DNA from: Agrocybe praecox
Taxonomy: Eukaryota > Basidiomycota > Agaricomycetes > Agaricales > Agrocybaceae
Direction of reading: 5' to 3'
DNA length: 15,357 nucleotides
Assembly: GCA_964017145.1 (NCBI GenBank)
Contig: CAXHKQ010000032.1
Span: 1-15,357, forward strand
The notes under the pieces were generated by a model that was given only the letters and a program-made list of their open reading frames with translations, was not told the origin of the DNA and did no database searches. The position numbers were made by a program, and so were the translations under genes. Of the stretch, positions 1-8,506 are shown one piece after another. Numbering within the stretch: position 1 is the stretch's first letter; the number at the start of each line of letters is the position of its first letter.

Positions 1-42
<42 letters not shown>
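1..42. repeat. (CA)21 dinucleotide microsatellite
   Basis: This is an uninterrupted CA run. The window begins inside it, so its full length is unknown. A diverged CACACAC follows after a single G at 43. Confidence 0.97.
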
Positions 43-43
<1 letters not shown>

Positions 44-842
44 CACACACTTGTGTCTACTCACGAATAGCAGCGAATAGCGAACATTCTGCCGCTGCTG
101 ACAGCAGCAGCAGCAAACCGCACATGAATGAACGCGGAAAACTATGAATGAAACCGGTGCCACAGCAGCAACGGCAGCGGCGCACTCGACTCCGACACAC
201 TCAAACGTTGTGCACGCCAGGCAGTGTGAGTGTGTGTGTGTGTATGTGTGTGCTCGGTGCGATGCGGTACGCTGTGTCGTTGCCTCGTCGTTGCACACTT
301 GAGAAAATATACACAATTTTATGAATGAACGACACGGCGCCAACGCCGCCGTTGCCACCGCCGCCGCCACCACCGTCACCACACCGGCCGGCGCATTAAC
401 TATACTGTGACTGCGAATGCGTGAATAGGTGCGGCATGAAAGCCAAGTGTGCGTGGTGGTGCGGGGCACTCTCTCCTCGCCGCGTCGTTGTGCGGAAAAA
501 AATCCATACAATCTTCCACCGATGAAGGGTTGCGTGCGTGTGTAACGGTGCATTTTGCAGCGGATGATGATGCATGCGATGAATGTACACATATATGCAT
601 GACGTCAGAGGGCACCGCACCCGCCGAGCGCGGTCGTATATTTCTTTACTCAATGAGACGGGTGTGTGACACATGCGCATGTCCGTCGCTGTTCTTCCAC
701 TGCATGCGAGATTAAGCTGTCACTGGCGGTTGACATAGACATGCGAATCATCATGTGGATCATATGGCTATAGGAATGTGAAATTGCAATCTTTCGAAGC
801 CAATTAGAAGTGTGCTCGCGAACAAGCTCCCATTAAACCGTA
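43..842. other. Non-genic CpG- and microsatellite-rich stretch
   Basis: I see no supportable gene here. The stretch holds CAG/CAGCAG clusters (about 100-180), a TG tract at 223-253 and a GCC/ACC trinucleotide cluster at about 340-385. Open frames exist on both strands around 396-715, but their products are low in complexity, rich in His, Cys and Thr, and overlap each other, as expected from repeat-biased DNA with few stops. CpG is frequent, which suggests little germline cytosine methylation. Confidence 0.7.
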
Positions 843-1334
843 ATGCGAATACATAATGAACGAAAATTAATTCTTCTGTTTTACGCTGGTCTCGGCGAAA
901 GGCGGCCGCCGACGAGTGAAATGTGCTTGGTAACTGAGTTGTATATATGTGTGTGTGTTGGAGGAGGTGCTAAGTGTTTCCGGTGTGAAAACATTTTCGA
1001 ACGCAGAACAAGTACCGAAAGTACAGGTGCAAATGTGTGTACGTGCACAAAGTACGCGTCGCATGTTGCATACACGCGTATTCTCGAACGTGCTGGAATG
1101 CACCTGAAGCGTGCAAATCGCACATCTTTCACAGTCGCGCGCGCGCGCAGTCGTTTTGCGTGGAGCAGCGAACATAATACACACACGAACGATTTCGCAC
1201 CGGCGCACAAATGGCAGACCACGATCGCGCGCGCATGCACGCGCAAGTGCATTCCGAACAACGTACGCGCAGACAAGTGCGCACATATGTGTAATGAACA
1301 CAAGGCCCAGAAGTTCGTGGAAACTCGATTGTTT
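843..1334. other. Stop-poor CpG-rich DNA, no gene recognised
   Basis: Reading frames of 140-170 codons are open on both strands over almost the same bases (plus 843-1355; minus 867-1301 and 881-1303). The predicted peptides are Cys/His/Arg-rich with no domain that I recognise, so they look like composition artefacts. A (CG)n tract at 1136-1148 and several CGCGCG and GCATGCACGCGC segments give alternating purine-pyrimidine DNA. Confidence 0.6.
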
Positions 1335-1425
1335 CTGTTCTTCCTATATTTGTGACCACGATATTCAAATTATAGTAAGTTATGTTGATAAAATCAACGA
1401 TCAAATATTTATTGTCTCTAAAGCA
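1335..1425 (+). repeat. Diverged direct repeat, copy 1
   Basis: This pairs with 1563-1683. The shared core ATTTGTGACCACGAT is identical (1348-1362 versus 1576-1590). Both cores are preceded by CTGTTC, and both are followed at some distance by ATATTTATTG and then an AAGC. The pattern implies an old duplication of roughly 100 bp, with an extra segment in the second copy. The origin is not recognised. Confidence 0.55.
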
Positions 1426-1475
1426 TGCAATGCTATGTATAGTGAATTTATAGAATCAAATACTATTCCAAACGC

Positions 1476-1493
1476 ATTAATTAATTAATTAAT
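1476..1493. repeat. (ATTA)n microsatellite
   Basis: A short self-complementary ATTA/TTAA tetranucleotide run of about four and a half units lies between the two copies of the local direct repeat. Confidence 0.9.
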
Positions 1494-1562
1494 AGAAACG
1501 AACATAAAAAACAAGACGAAAAAGTATTTTTAGGACGTTTAGTTTTTAAACACGTTTTTACT

Positions 1563-1683
1563 CTGTTCATTCTACATTTGTGACCACGATTGTGCGATTA
1601 TGGTTCGGAAAATAAGAAAATCGTTGACAAATGAAGTGTTATTCTGATTGTATCAGCGAACACATATTTATTGGTTGTTAAGC
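1563..1683 (+). repeat. Diverged direct repeat, copy 2
   Basis: This is the partner of 1335-1425. The 15-bp core is at 1576-1590, offset by 228 bp. After the core it carries an extra 20-30 bp relative to copy 1 before the shared ATATTTATTG. It lies directly upstream of a SINE copy and may have been the insertion target. Confidence 0.55.
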
Positions 1684-1689
1684 TTCCTT

Positions 1690-1890
1690 TCCGTTGTCAG
1701 AGTGGTACAGGCGTTAGAGTGCTTGCCTCACGAGGATCCTACGGAAGGATGTTTAATGTTGCATAGGATTACTCTTTGAATCGCTGTGTTAATCACATGG
1801 CATCTTTGAACCCGAAACCGATTGTGAAGCCTTGCTACTCCTAAAATACAAGGGAAGTATAAATTGGTCTAAAAACACGACGTAAGAGTA
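1690..1890 (+). mobile_element. tRNA-derived SINE, old copy lacking the B box
   Basis: This aligns to the better preserved SINE at 2529-2798. It keeps the tRNA-like head with a consensus A box (TGGTACAGGCG, about 1712-1722) and GCCTCACGA. The sequence then jumps straight to GGATCCTACGGAAGGATG, so about 56 bp present in the other copy (equivalent to 2571-2626) are missing, including the whole T arm and B box. The body continues with recognisable GTTAAATGTTGCCTAGG-like, GCTGTGCTAACCACATGG-like and GAAGCCYTGCTACTC segments, all diverged. Without a B box it should not drive efficient pol III transcription. Its 3' part merges into the tail-like repeat at 1880-2010. Confidence 0.8.
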
Positions 1891-2010
1891 GTTTTTGAAC
1901 TCTTTCGTCTAGTTTTTTAGACACATTCATTGTTTTCAATGTTCGTGTCTATGACCCTACATATTCTTTCAAGCCCTCCTGTCCCGGGATTGGAGTGATG
2001 AAACACAGTT
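1880..2010 (+). repeat. Retroelement-like 3' tail, copy A
   Basis: This shares diverged but collinear blocks with 3781-3900: TCGTCT...TAGAC, then TCAATGTTCG/TCGATGTTCG, then a CCCTCC/CCCTTCC...CTGGGMYTGG-like block, ending in AAACACAG/AAACACGG. It directly follows the old SINE copy, so it may be that element's original 3' end or a separate repeat. The family is not recognised. Confidence 0.5.
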
Positions 2011-2299
2011 TATTTTTCTATCTTACTCTATAAAGCACAAACTTCTGCTTTTTGGTTAACTTATACTGAAAAGAACCGTTAGTTAGAGCACATGTGAGTT
2101 ATAGTATACGTGTGCGCCCAACCTTTGAGATGGTTATAGGCTTTAGTTTTGGTCAGATACATTGCACCGTTGTCGAGTAATGTGCAGCGAAAGCACGAGA
2201 AACACGAATTTACCTCACACGGATACACACATACATACAAAGAATTCGCAATGCAAAAACCAATAGCCATTGATGGCACTGGACAGCAACAAACACCCA
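2011..2299. other. Short unique stretch, nothing recognised
   Basis: This is AT-leaning sequence between the tail-like repeat and the TG tract. Short open frames on both strands (around 2079-2463) depend on the TG/CA tract for most of their length and are not credible genes. Confidence 0.5.
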
Positions 2300-2410
2300 T
2301 GTGTGCATACATGTGTGTGTATGTGTATGTATTTGTGTGTATGTGTGTGTGTGTGTGTATGTGTGTGAGTATGTGTGTGTGTATTTGTATGTGTGAATGT
2401 GTATGTGTGG
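2300..2410. repeat. Imperfect (TG)n tract with TATG interruptions
   Basis: About 110 bp of TGTGTG, TATGTG and TTTGTG units form the longest alternating purine-pyrimidine tract in the window. The interruptions suggest an old microsatellite. On the opposite strand it encodes only poly-His/Thr shadow frames. Confidence 0.93.
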
Positions 2411-2528
2411 GTCTGTCGTTTAATTCGGAATATGATTACAGGCACGCAGGAAAATGCGGATGACTGTAGACACTGTAGTGCATTGCACTCAAACGAAACA
2501 CCTTAGGATAATGATCATATTTATGTTG

Positions 2529-2798
2529 TTGTCGTCTGAGTGGCGTAGGGGTAGAGTGCCTGCCTCACGATCGGAAGGTCCTGGGTTCGAATCCCGGTAT
2601 GGGTGCGGGTTTTTTCTTCTAACGATGATCCAAGGAAGGATGTTAAATGTTGCCTAGGGAGGCTCTTTGGAGCGCTGTGCTAACCACATGGTCTCTGGAA
2701 AACCCGAATCGGTTATGAAGCCCTGCTACTCTTCATATATAAAGGAGTATATAAGGGAGGCCAAGACCCGTCGCTGGTTGTAGTGCCGATAAGCAAGC
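2529..2798 (+). mobile_element. tRNA-derived SINE, near full length
   Basis: The tRNA-like head starts at about 2529, with a perfect A box at 2541-2551 and a perfect B box at 2584-2594. The 43-nt spacing is that of a true tRNA promoter. The head is followed by a body of about 200 bp ending in GCCGATAAGCAAGC (2785-2798). The anticodon-loop equivalent CTCACGA suggests a tRNA-Val(CAC)-like ancestor, although the anticodon stem is poorly paired. An inverted copy at 13600-13866 matches it with only about a dozen mismatches over 250 bp by eye, so the family was active fairly recently. I found no clear target-site duplication. A (ATG)n tract follows 40 bp downstream. The family name cannot be given without a repeat library. 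Confidence 0.92.
2541..2594 (+). promoter_or_regulatory. Internal RNA polymerase III promoter (A and B boxes)
   Basis: The A box TGGCGTAGGGG (2541-2551) fits TRGYNNARNNG at every position. The B box GGTTCGAATCC (2584-2594) fits GGTTCGANTCC. A T-run at 2610-2615 lies only 16 bp past the B box. It could act as an early pol III terminator and limit full-length transcription, which is an odd feature shared with the inverted copy. Confidence 0.85.
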
Positions 2799-2837
2799 CT
2801 GTTTAGGTATAAACGCACAACACAATTCATTTTCATT

Positions 2838-2859
2838 AATGATGATGATGATGATGATG
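2838..2859. repeat. (ATG)7 trinucleotide run
   Basis: An ATGATG run lies between the SINE end and the tandem array. It may be the SINE's simple-repeat tail in this copy. The inverted copy shows AAGC repeats at the corresponding end instead. Confidence 0.9.
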
Positions 2860-2884
2860 GAGCTATCGGGCCGATTTTTTTTTT

Positions 2885-3649
2885 GTACAGTGGAACCTCT
2901 CTATCTCTTCAAAAAGAAACTTCCTAAGCCGGAAACCTCTCTACACCGGAACACAATCTTAATCCAGTGCCATTAATTTTGTAATGCACTTTTTGATCAA
3001 TGTGGTTTCTGTACAGTAGATCCTCTCCAAGTCGAAATCTCCATACGCCGGAAACCTCTCTACACCGGAACAACGTTTTGGTCCCGTGCGAATTATTTTG
3101 TGATGTACTTTTCAATCAAATCATTTTTGCTATAGTGGGAACCTCCCTAAGCTGGAACCTCTCTACACCGTAACGAGATTTTGGTCCCGTGCGATAATTT
3201 TGTAAAATTGTGTGTACGGTCGAACCGCTCCAAGCCGAACCTAATCCGGAAACCTTTCCACACCGCAACAAAATTATTTCGTAATGCTCTTTTTATTCAA
3301 ATGATTTTCAAGTACGTTTCAAATGATTTTCATGTACAGTGAAGGTCCTCTCTAAGCCGGAAACCTCTCTACACCGTAACAAAATGTTGGTGCGAATAAA
3401 TTGTTTGTTGCACTTTTTAATCAAATTATTTTTGCTGCAGTGGGAACTTGCCTAAACCGAAACCTTCTCTAGATCGGAACATAATGTTGGTCCCGAGCAA
3501 TTAATATTGTAATGCAATTTTGATCGAACATTTTTTTTGTACAAGCCGAAACCTTCCTAAGCCTGAAATCTCTCTACACCAGTATAACATTTTGGTCCCT
3601 TGCTATTTATTTTGTAATGCATTTCCGAATCAAATTAATTTTTGTTGTC
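2885..3649 (+). repeat. Tandem array of ~7 units (100-125 bp) with pogo-like end motif
   Basis: Units begin near 2885, 3011, 3131, 3214, 3334, 3434 and 3539. The unit starts with GTACAGTGGAACCTCTCTAA, then GCCGGAAACCTCTCTACACC, then GGAACAAAATTTTGGTCCCG, and ends with TTTTGTAATGCACTTTTT plus ATCAAATNATTTTTG. AACCTCTCTA occurs twice per unit, about 25 bp apart, so each unit has its own sub-repeat. Units are clearly diverged: unit 3 lacks the AATGCACTTTT segment and unit 7 has an abbreviated start. The TACAGTGGAACCTCT start resembles the terminal inverted repeats of pogo/Tigger-class DNA transposons, recalled from general knowledge. No transposase is present. Confidence 0.85.
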
Positions 3650-3683
3650 ATCGGCGGCGGGCGCTGGCGGCGAAGCCGCTAGT
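3650..3683 (+). mobile_element. Possible Helitron 3' terminus
   Basis: Right after the tandem array lies a sharply GC-rich segment. It contains a 5-bp hairpin, GCGGC-GAA-GCCGC (3667-3679), running into CTAG (3679-3682) and followed by T. Helitrons (rolling-circle elements) end with a short GC-rich hairpin and CTRR, inserted before T, and non-autonomous ones often carry internal tandem repeats. Here the hairpin overlaps CTAG instead of lying about 10 bp upstream, which is atypical. The 5' TC end is not identified. The GCC-rich composition could also be coincidental. Confidence 0.28.
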
Positions 3684-3780
3684 ACATAATAGAATAGTTG
3701 AAATGCATGCGTTTGGAAACATAATTTGATTTTAAAAACAGGACAACACATCAACTGATTTTCATCCGGATTTATGTATT

Positions 3781-3900
3781 TCTACGAATCGTTTTCAAAC
3801 CCTATCGTCTTGCTTGTAGACCAATTTTCGATGTTCGTTTCATGTCTTCGGAAATACTGTTAGTCCCTTCCATTCTGGGCCTGGGGGCAATAAAACACGG
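3781..3900 (+). repeat. Retroelement-like 3' tail, copy B (5'-truncated)
   Basis: This is the partner of 1880-2010, with the same block order ending in AAAACACGG. No SINE body precedes it. The homology starts abruptly at about 3781, the pattern expected of 5' truncation in LINE-mediated retroposition. The element is not identified. The two copies are strongly diverged, so the match rests on the order of the blocks more than on any one identity. Confidence 0.42.
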
Positions 3901-5400
3901 TGAGCTTGTTGCCGTGCGCTCGCGCTTGGTGTGTGAGATGATGATGATTATTACAATGTTTCCGATTGTTAATGCGTACGTGCGCTGCGTACGACTGTTC
4001 GGTCTGTCTGTCTGCATCGCGTTTCGGGAATTGTTTTATTGCATTTTATTGTATGTCGTCCGCCGTCGCAATTAATTGCATATTATATTGCGTCGATTAT
4101 AATCTGCAGTATGTCTGTGTGTGTGTGTGCAGTTAGCATGTAGCAGTCAGAGAGATATGAACGGGGTGCGCCCATGCCGAACAAATCGCATACAATGTTG
4201 CGTCGAACGCGGTCGACGCGGGGCGCATCTCGGGCGACGCGACAACATATTCAATTGCAATTCCGGGTTTTACCGAAACCGGTTAACCTGTAGTTCGCTC
4301 CGAAATCGGATGCAAAAACTTTATTATCCGCGAAAAATACAGGTATTACGGATATCATTCTTAAAATTGTCTATCGAAAATCGTTGATAAAAATTCGTTT
4401 GGAATCTAAAAATGCGGTGCATTCAATGTTTTCACTCAGCTCGATTCTTTCAAAAGAAGCATCGCGAGGGAAACTGCTTGAATTAGCATACAATACAATG
4501 ATGACTTATTGAAACAAAAAATATGACGATTCCTCCAACTATCATCGAGTCAGAGAGAGCATTTTCGGGATCAGCATTGATTTGTAGGAAGCTTCAAACT
4601 TTGTCGGTTGTCGGTTTTCTTTGAAAGGTTTTGGTATGAACTTTTTTTAATACTGTAATATACCGATTTTCTCGAGAACAGCCAGGTATTGCAGTCACTA
4701 ATACACAGCGAACGAACACGATACGTGTGAGCATGCAAACGTGTGTGCATCTCGTCGCCTCACCTCGACGCATCACGGCGATGGCAACGGTCATCCTTTG
4801 CGCATTTTGTAATGTCAGCGCTGGTCGTCGTGTTACTGACGCCATCAGCGACGACGACGATGGCGGCGACCACACGCTGAAACTAATACTAATGTTCTTG
4901 TTCGCCACGGCACACACACATACGCGCGCGTGCACACCGCGTGACGCACATATACACACACGGCCAGGTTGACAATAATTACTCGTGTTCATAAAACACT
5001 CGAAGCGCCGGTTGTAGCGTATGCGCACTAAAGCGTAAACCACTGCTGCCGCTGCCAAACGAGGCAGCCCTAAAACGCCTCGCCACCACGACCCGACACG
5101 GACGTGAACGTGTGTGTGTGTGTGTATTTTAATACCCAACTCTCCGCGATTGGGTTCACTGGCATTGCAATTATTTAATCGCCTTTGCCGGGAGCAATGA
5201 AAAATATTACTATACAATGCAATGCATGTTGGCGCCCCGCGTCGTAGGCACTCGCACTCACGCGTATTGTGCAGCGCAAGTATGCGCAATTGTGGCGAGG
5301 ATTATGAGCGCCGATTGCTGAGCGCACAGTGAGTGAACGACATCATTAGGTCGTAAAAATATAGTTAAGTAGTAGCAGAACGTAGATCAGAAACGATACA
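3901..5400. other. Non-genic stretch with CA/TG tracts
   Basis: No gene is supported. The stretch contains a (TG)n run at 4113-4129, a CA/CG-rich tract at 4908-4965 and a (TG)n run at 5109-5126. The longest frame (minus, 4594-5289, 231 codons) is Cys/Arg/His-rich, crosses the CA/TG tracts in frame, and shows no domain or coherent hydrophobic pattern. A plus-strand frame overlaps it at 4727-4972. Both look like shadows of biased composition. AT-rich, repeat-free DNA at 4380-4690 shows nothing recognisable. Confidence 0.6.
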
Positions 5401-5928
5401 GAGAGAGAGACTGCAACCTACCGCTTGAACTTACGATTTGCGTGTTGTGACGGCTCCGGCCAGAGTGTTGGGACGGGAGGATGAGGCAAAGGACGTTGAA
5501 CTCTGTGGAGCAGATCGGAATGAATAGTTGGTAAAATAAGAAAATGCAATAGACACAAAAACTAATTACTATCTAACCTAGCGCATTAATTCGAATCAAT
5601 AAGTTTACGTTTTGTTAGGAAACTACATTACAGGTTTGTTCTTTAAATATAATTTATGATTGTGATTATGATTAAACAAACATTGTTGGAAGAAGTCTCA
5701 TCCTTTGGCTGAGCGCTCCGATTAAAGAATGAATTGTCTAGTCACATCGAACAAGTTTAGCTAATGCTTCATGCGAACTCATGCTTCATTATTATTTAAA
5801 TATTTCTTAACATTCTGAATAAATATAGATTCTCAAAAATTCAAATCATAAGTAAGGATATGCGCATGCGGAGATACGATCAATTCGTACCAAGATGCCT
5901 ATGCATTCAATAATGATCGTCTGTTCAA
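5401..5928. other. AT-rich stretch, nothing recognised beyond a GAGA run
   Basis: A (GA)5 run at 5401-5410 could bind GAGA-type factors. The rest is AT-rich with frequent stops in all frames. Confidence 0.5.
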
Positions 5929-6742
5929 ATGATAGAATATATCGCTCCTGGTTTCTTCGTTTCTCCGTCTGCGTGTCTTTCCGCTCTGATCCTAGCCCAT
6001 GAGCCGCCCATTAGCGAGCATAATCCACCACCGGTCGTTGCTGCCGTTAAGCGCCGCCGTTGTAATATTCTGCGTTTAATCAACACTATTTATAGACACG
6101 CGCCGCGTTCATTTTTTGTGCGGTGTCTTGTTGGGCAGCAGCGGCTGCTGCCGACTGTCGTTGACTCTCGCGCGAATCGTTTCTGTGTTTCTTCGCGTGT
6201 GTGTGTGCGTAGGTCGGGTTTTGCACGCGCAGCCGCGATGTCAGACATGCGCCGCCGCCGCCGCCGCCGTTCGTCGTCTTCTCACGAACACGGCGCAGAG
6301 TTGCCCGAGTGTGCGAACACGTCTCGTCTAAAAATAGCCAGACATGGGCGCGTTTCGACGTCGTTCGAATCGCACACACACACACTGCACACACACACAC
6401 ACACACATAATAAAGTACATTGCTACGAGGCAGTAAGTAATAGATGTATCGTTATACGTCTGTGTGTGTGTGTGTGTATGTGCGCTTGTGTTTATGCGAA
6501 TGTGTCCGCCGTGTATGTTGTGTACGTGTTCGCATGCATGTAGACATGAATGTAAACCACTCTCGTCGTCGTCGTCCGCGTCGGCCGTCTCGTCGTCTTC
6601 GTCGTTGTTCGTGTGTGTGTGTTCAGAATAAATGCTCCATTATGCCCCGGCCGGTTTGCATACACTCACTCACTCACACATTACACATTACATTACTCCG
6701 CACTGCGCATGCTTGCGTAGGATGTCTGGGTCTCTGGGCGCT
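5929..6742. other. CpG/GCC-rich stretch with several microsatellites
   Basis: This includes (GCC)n at 6250-6269, (CA)n at 6371-6406, (TG)n at 6461-6480, repeated TCGTCGTCG around 6563-6605, and CACTCACTCACACATT around 6664. The 204-codon plus frame at 5929-6543 and the 165-codon frame at 6444-6941 are built largely from translated microsatellites (Arg, His/Thr and Cys/Val runs) and overlap each other, so I do not call them genes. Confidence 0.6.
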
Positions 6743-6814
6743 GCTCTCTCTCTCGGTGTTGGTCGGCAGCGGCGGCGGCGGCCGTCGATCTGCCGGGGAT
6801 AATTTGTATAAAAG
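6743..6814 (+). promoter_or_regulatory. GAGA-like run plus TATAAAAG, possible core promoter
   Basis: GCTCTCTCTCTCGG (6743-6756, GAGA-factor type on the minus strand) is followed about 50 bp later by TATAAAAG (6807-6814). GAGA sites upstream of a TATA box are typical of paused insect promoters. No good Initiator sits 28-34 bp downstream of the TATA box, and no convincing gene follows, so this may be chance in a simple-sequence region. Confidence 0.2.
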
Positions 6815-8222
6815 AATTCCATTTCATTATTCGTTCGGAATGTGCGCACTAGCTGGCTGGCACATTTATGCTTGGCATCAATTCCTCGCGCTAATTACGC
6901 GCAAATTGCATTCGCGCGCCCACAGCAAGTGCCGCGATTGAACAAACACGCGAGCGTATAATATTCCGCCCGAGCACGTTCAACCGGGCTTTGGACATCA
7001 TACAGCACACGCACACTTCTAGTGACCGGCTTTGGAATACGATACCCCGCAAAAGGATCGCCAAACATATGCTCCGATCGGCTGATACGATGTGGCGGCG
7101 ATTGGCATCATGTTAGTCATCGCCCGCACGATCTAACAACACTAACATGTCGCGTGCGATCGCGATCAAAAGGCATGTGTTCTTGCCAAGCCATATACGA
7201 ACACGAAATTCGCACGCGCCATCCGCCCCGGGCGGATTGGCGCGCATGCATACCACAGCCAGATGACATCATCATCGAATTGTCGTCGTCGTCGTCATCG
7301 AGTATGCAAATGGAAGTCGCGACGCGACAAATGTGTCGGCGATCGTCGGGCGCGCGCGCATGCAATTGACAAGTGTTCAGAGGTATTACACATAGGGGGA
7401 CATGTGTATAAGGCAACAATGCAGAACACAATGGAAGAAATGTCGCGGCGAAATGTCTCCGAAGACATGTAGCATACAGCAAGAGTATGTCTCGTGTGTG
7501 CCGACGTCTCGCAAGTGTTTGCATCCAATGTCGTAAATTCGCAAGCCATTGCCATGACCGGAGAGTGCCGTTTGCGAGTGTGTGTGTGTGCATGTGAATG
7601 TATACGTGAGGTATGCAAATCTGCTCGTTCGCGCGTTGCTCCCGCATTCCAATGCGACACACTCGCACACACACCAGGCACGAGGCAGCAAATAATAATG
7701 TACAGACAAACATATAAAATACGACGGCGCTCGCGCAGAAAACACGAAGACGCAATATGCGCGACGACCACGAAAAAGAACACATCGCCGATGGAATGGA
7801 CGCGAGCGCGCACTGGCCGAATGACCGCACGACAGCAGAGTGGAAAAAAATCGAAACGAAATATAAAACGTATTGCTCGATGCCTCGATGCCTGTCGCCG
7901 CGGTCGTCGTTCGCGCGATTGCAAGAGCAAGTGTCGTTGCCTTCGGTCATCACAGCCAAACCGCGCGCACAGACACACATACGAGCATTTTACATTTGTG
8001 CATCGCGGATCGCGCGGGGCGTATGGGTTTATATATTTTCGATTTGTTGTTGGCGGCCGATGGTGTCCGATCGACGAGAGTGTCCGCAGAGTGGGTTTTT
8101 CCCCATACATCGTCGTGGGCAACGCTCGCCGGCAACACGCAATCGCATACATCATATACGACGAGTGTAAGTTTACTAGTATAGCTCATGAATGTAAAAC
8201 ATGTTGTTTTTTCGGTTTCTAG
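6815..8222. other. CpG-rich, stop-depleted block without recognisable gene
   Basis: Three frames of 240-287 codons overlap (minus 7117-7980, minus 7295-8155, plus 7494-8222), and other frames of 100 or more codons are open over the same bases. None gives a recognisable domain. Products are rich in Cys, Arg and Ser. When frames on both strands are equally open, the cause is usually composition, here many CGCG, TCG and CGA triplets. A TCG/CGT trinucleotide cluster lies at 7280-7300. Confidence 0.55.
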
Positions 8223-8288
8223 AACAAGGGACACTGGTAGAAGTTGTGTAATGATGCAATTTAGTTTAGAACACAACCCCGTATTCTA

Positions 8289-8362
8289 TTACCGATGGTA
8301 GAGTGAGTAGCGTTGTCGGGTTTTGGAATAACAAATTGGTGGTTCGAATCGCCGAAAACGAC
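8289..8362 (+). mobile_element. Decayed tRNA-like pol III promoter, possible second SINE family
   Basis: TGGTAGAGTGA (8296-8306) fits the A box except at the last base. GGTTCGAATCG (8341-8351) fits the B box except at the last base. The 45-nt spacing is that of a tRNA. The T-arm stem is poorly paired and no clean acceptor or anticodon stem can be drawn, so this is not a functional tRNA. It differs from the SINE at 2529 downstream of the B box, which suggests a different or much older SINE head. Chance cannot be excluded. Confidence 0.33.
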
Positions 8363-8506
8363 ACCTCATATTTATCAAACGCGTCGTCAAAACAGGGAAC
8401 TGTGTAATGAGAATGAGTAATAGACAGAGTTCTATGCACAAAAACAATTAGTTCTCAAAGCGCAGATAACTATGCCCGTGTGCGAGCAGATACGTAAATG
8501 TTGGCT

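Noticed and set aside
2561..2594. Functional tRNA-Val gene
   Set aside because: The A and B boxes are perfect, but the anticodon and acceptor stems do not pair and the same head is attached to a 200-bp body in other copies. It is a SINE head.
2885..3649. CRISPR-like array
   Set aside because: The whole unit repeats, with no unique spacers between short constant repeats. The units are diverged and the context is eukaryotic.
4594..5289. 231-codon minus-strand open frame
   Set aside because: It passes in frame through CA/TG tracts, its product is Cys/Arg/His-rich without a domain, and an overlapping plus frame is open over part of it. It is best explained by composition.
5929..6941. Plus frames of 204 and 165 codons with Arg-rich segments that look like basic domains
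   Set aside because: The Arg runs are translated (GCC)n and TCG/CGT repeats and the His/Thr/Cys/Val runs are CA/TG repeats. The frames overlap each other.
7117..8155. Two overlapping minus-strand frames of 286-287 codons
   Set aside because: Both are equally open in different frames over the same bases, with a third on the plus strand. There is no recognisable family, and microsatellite-derived His/Thr and Asp/Ser runs occur inside.
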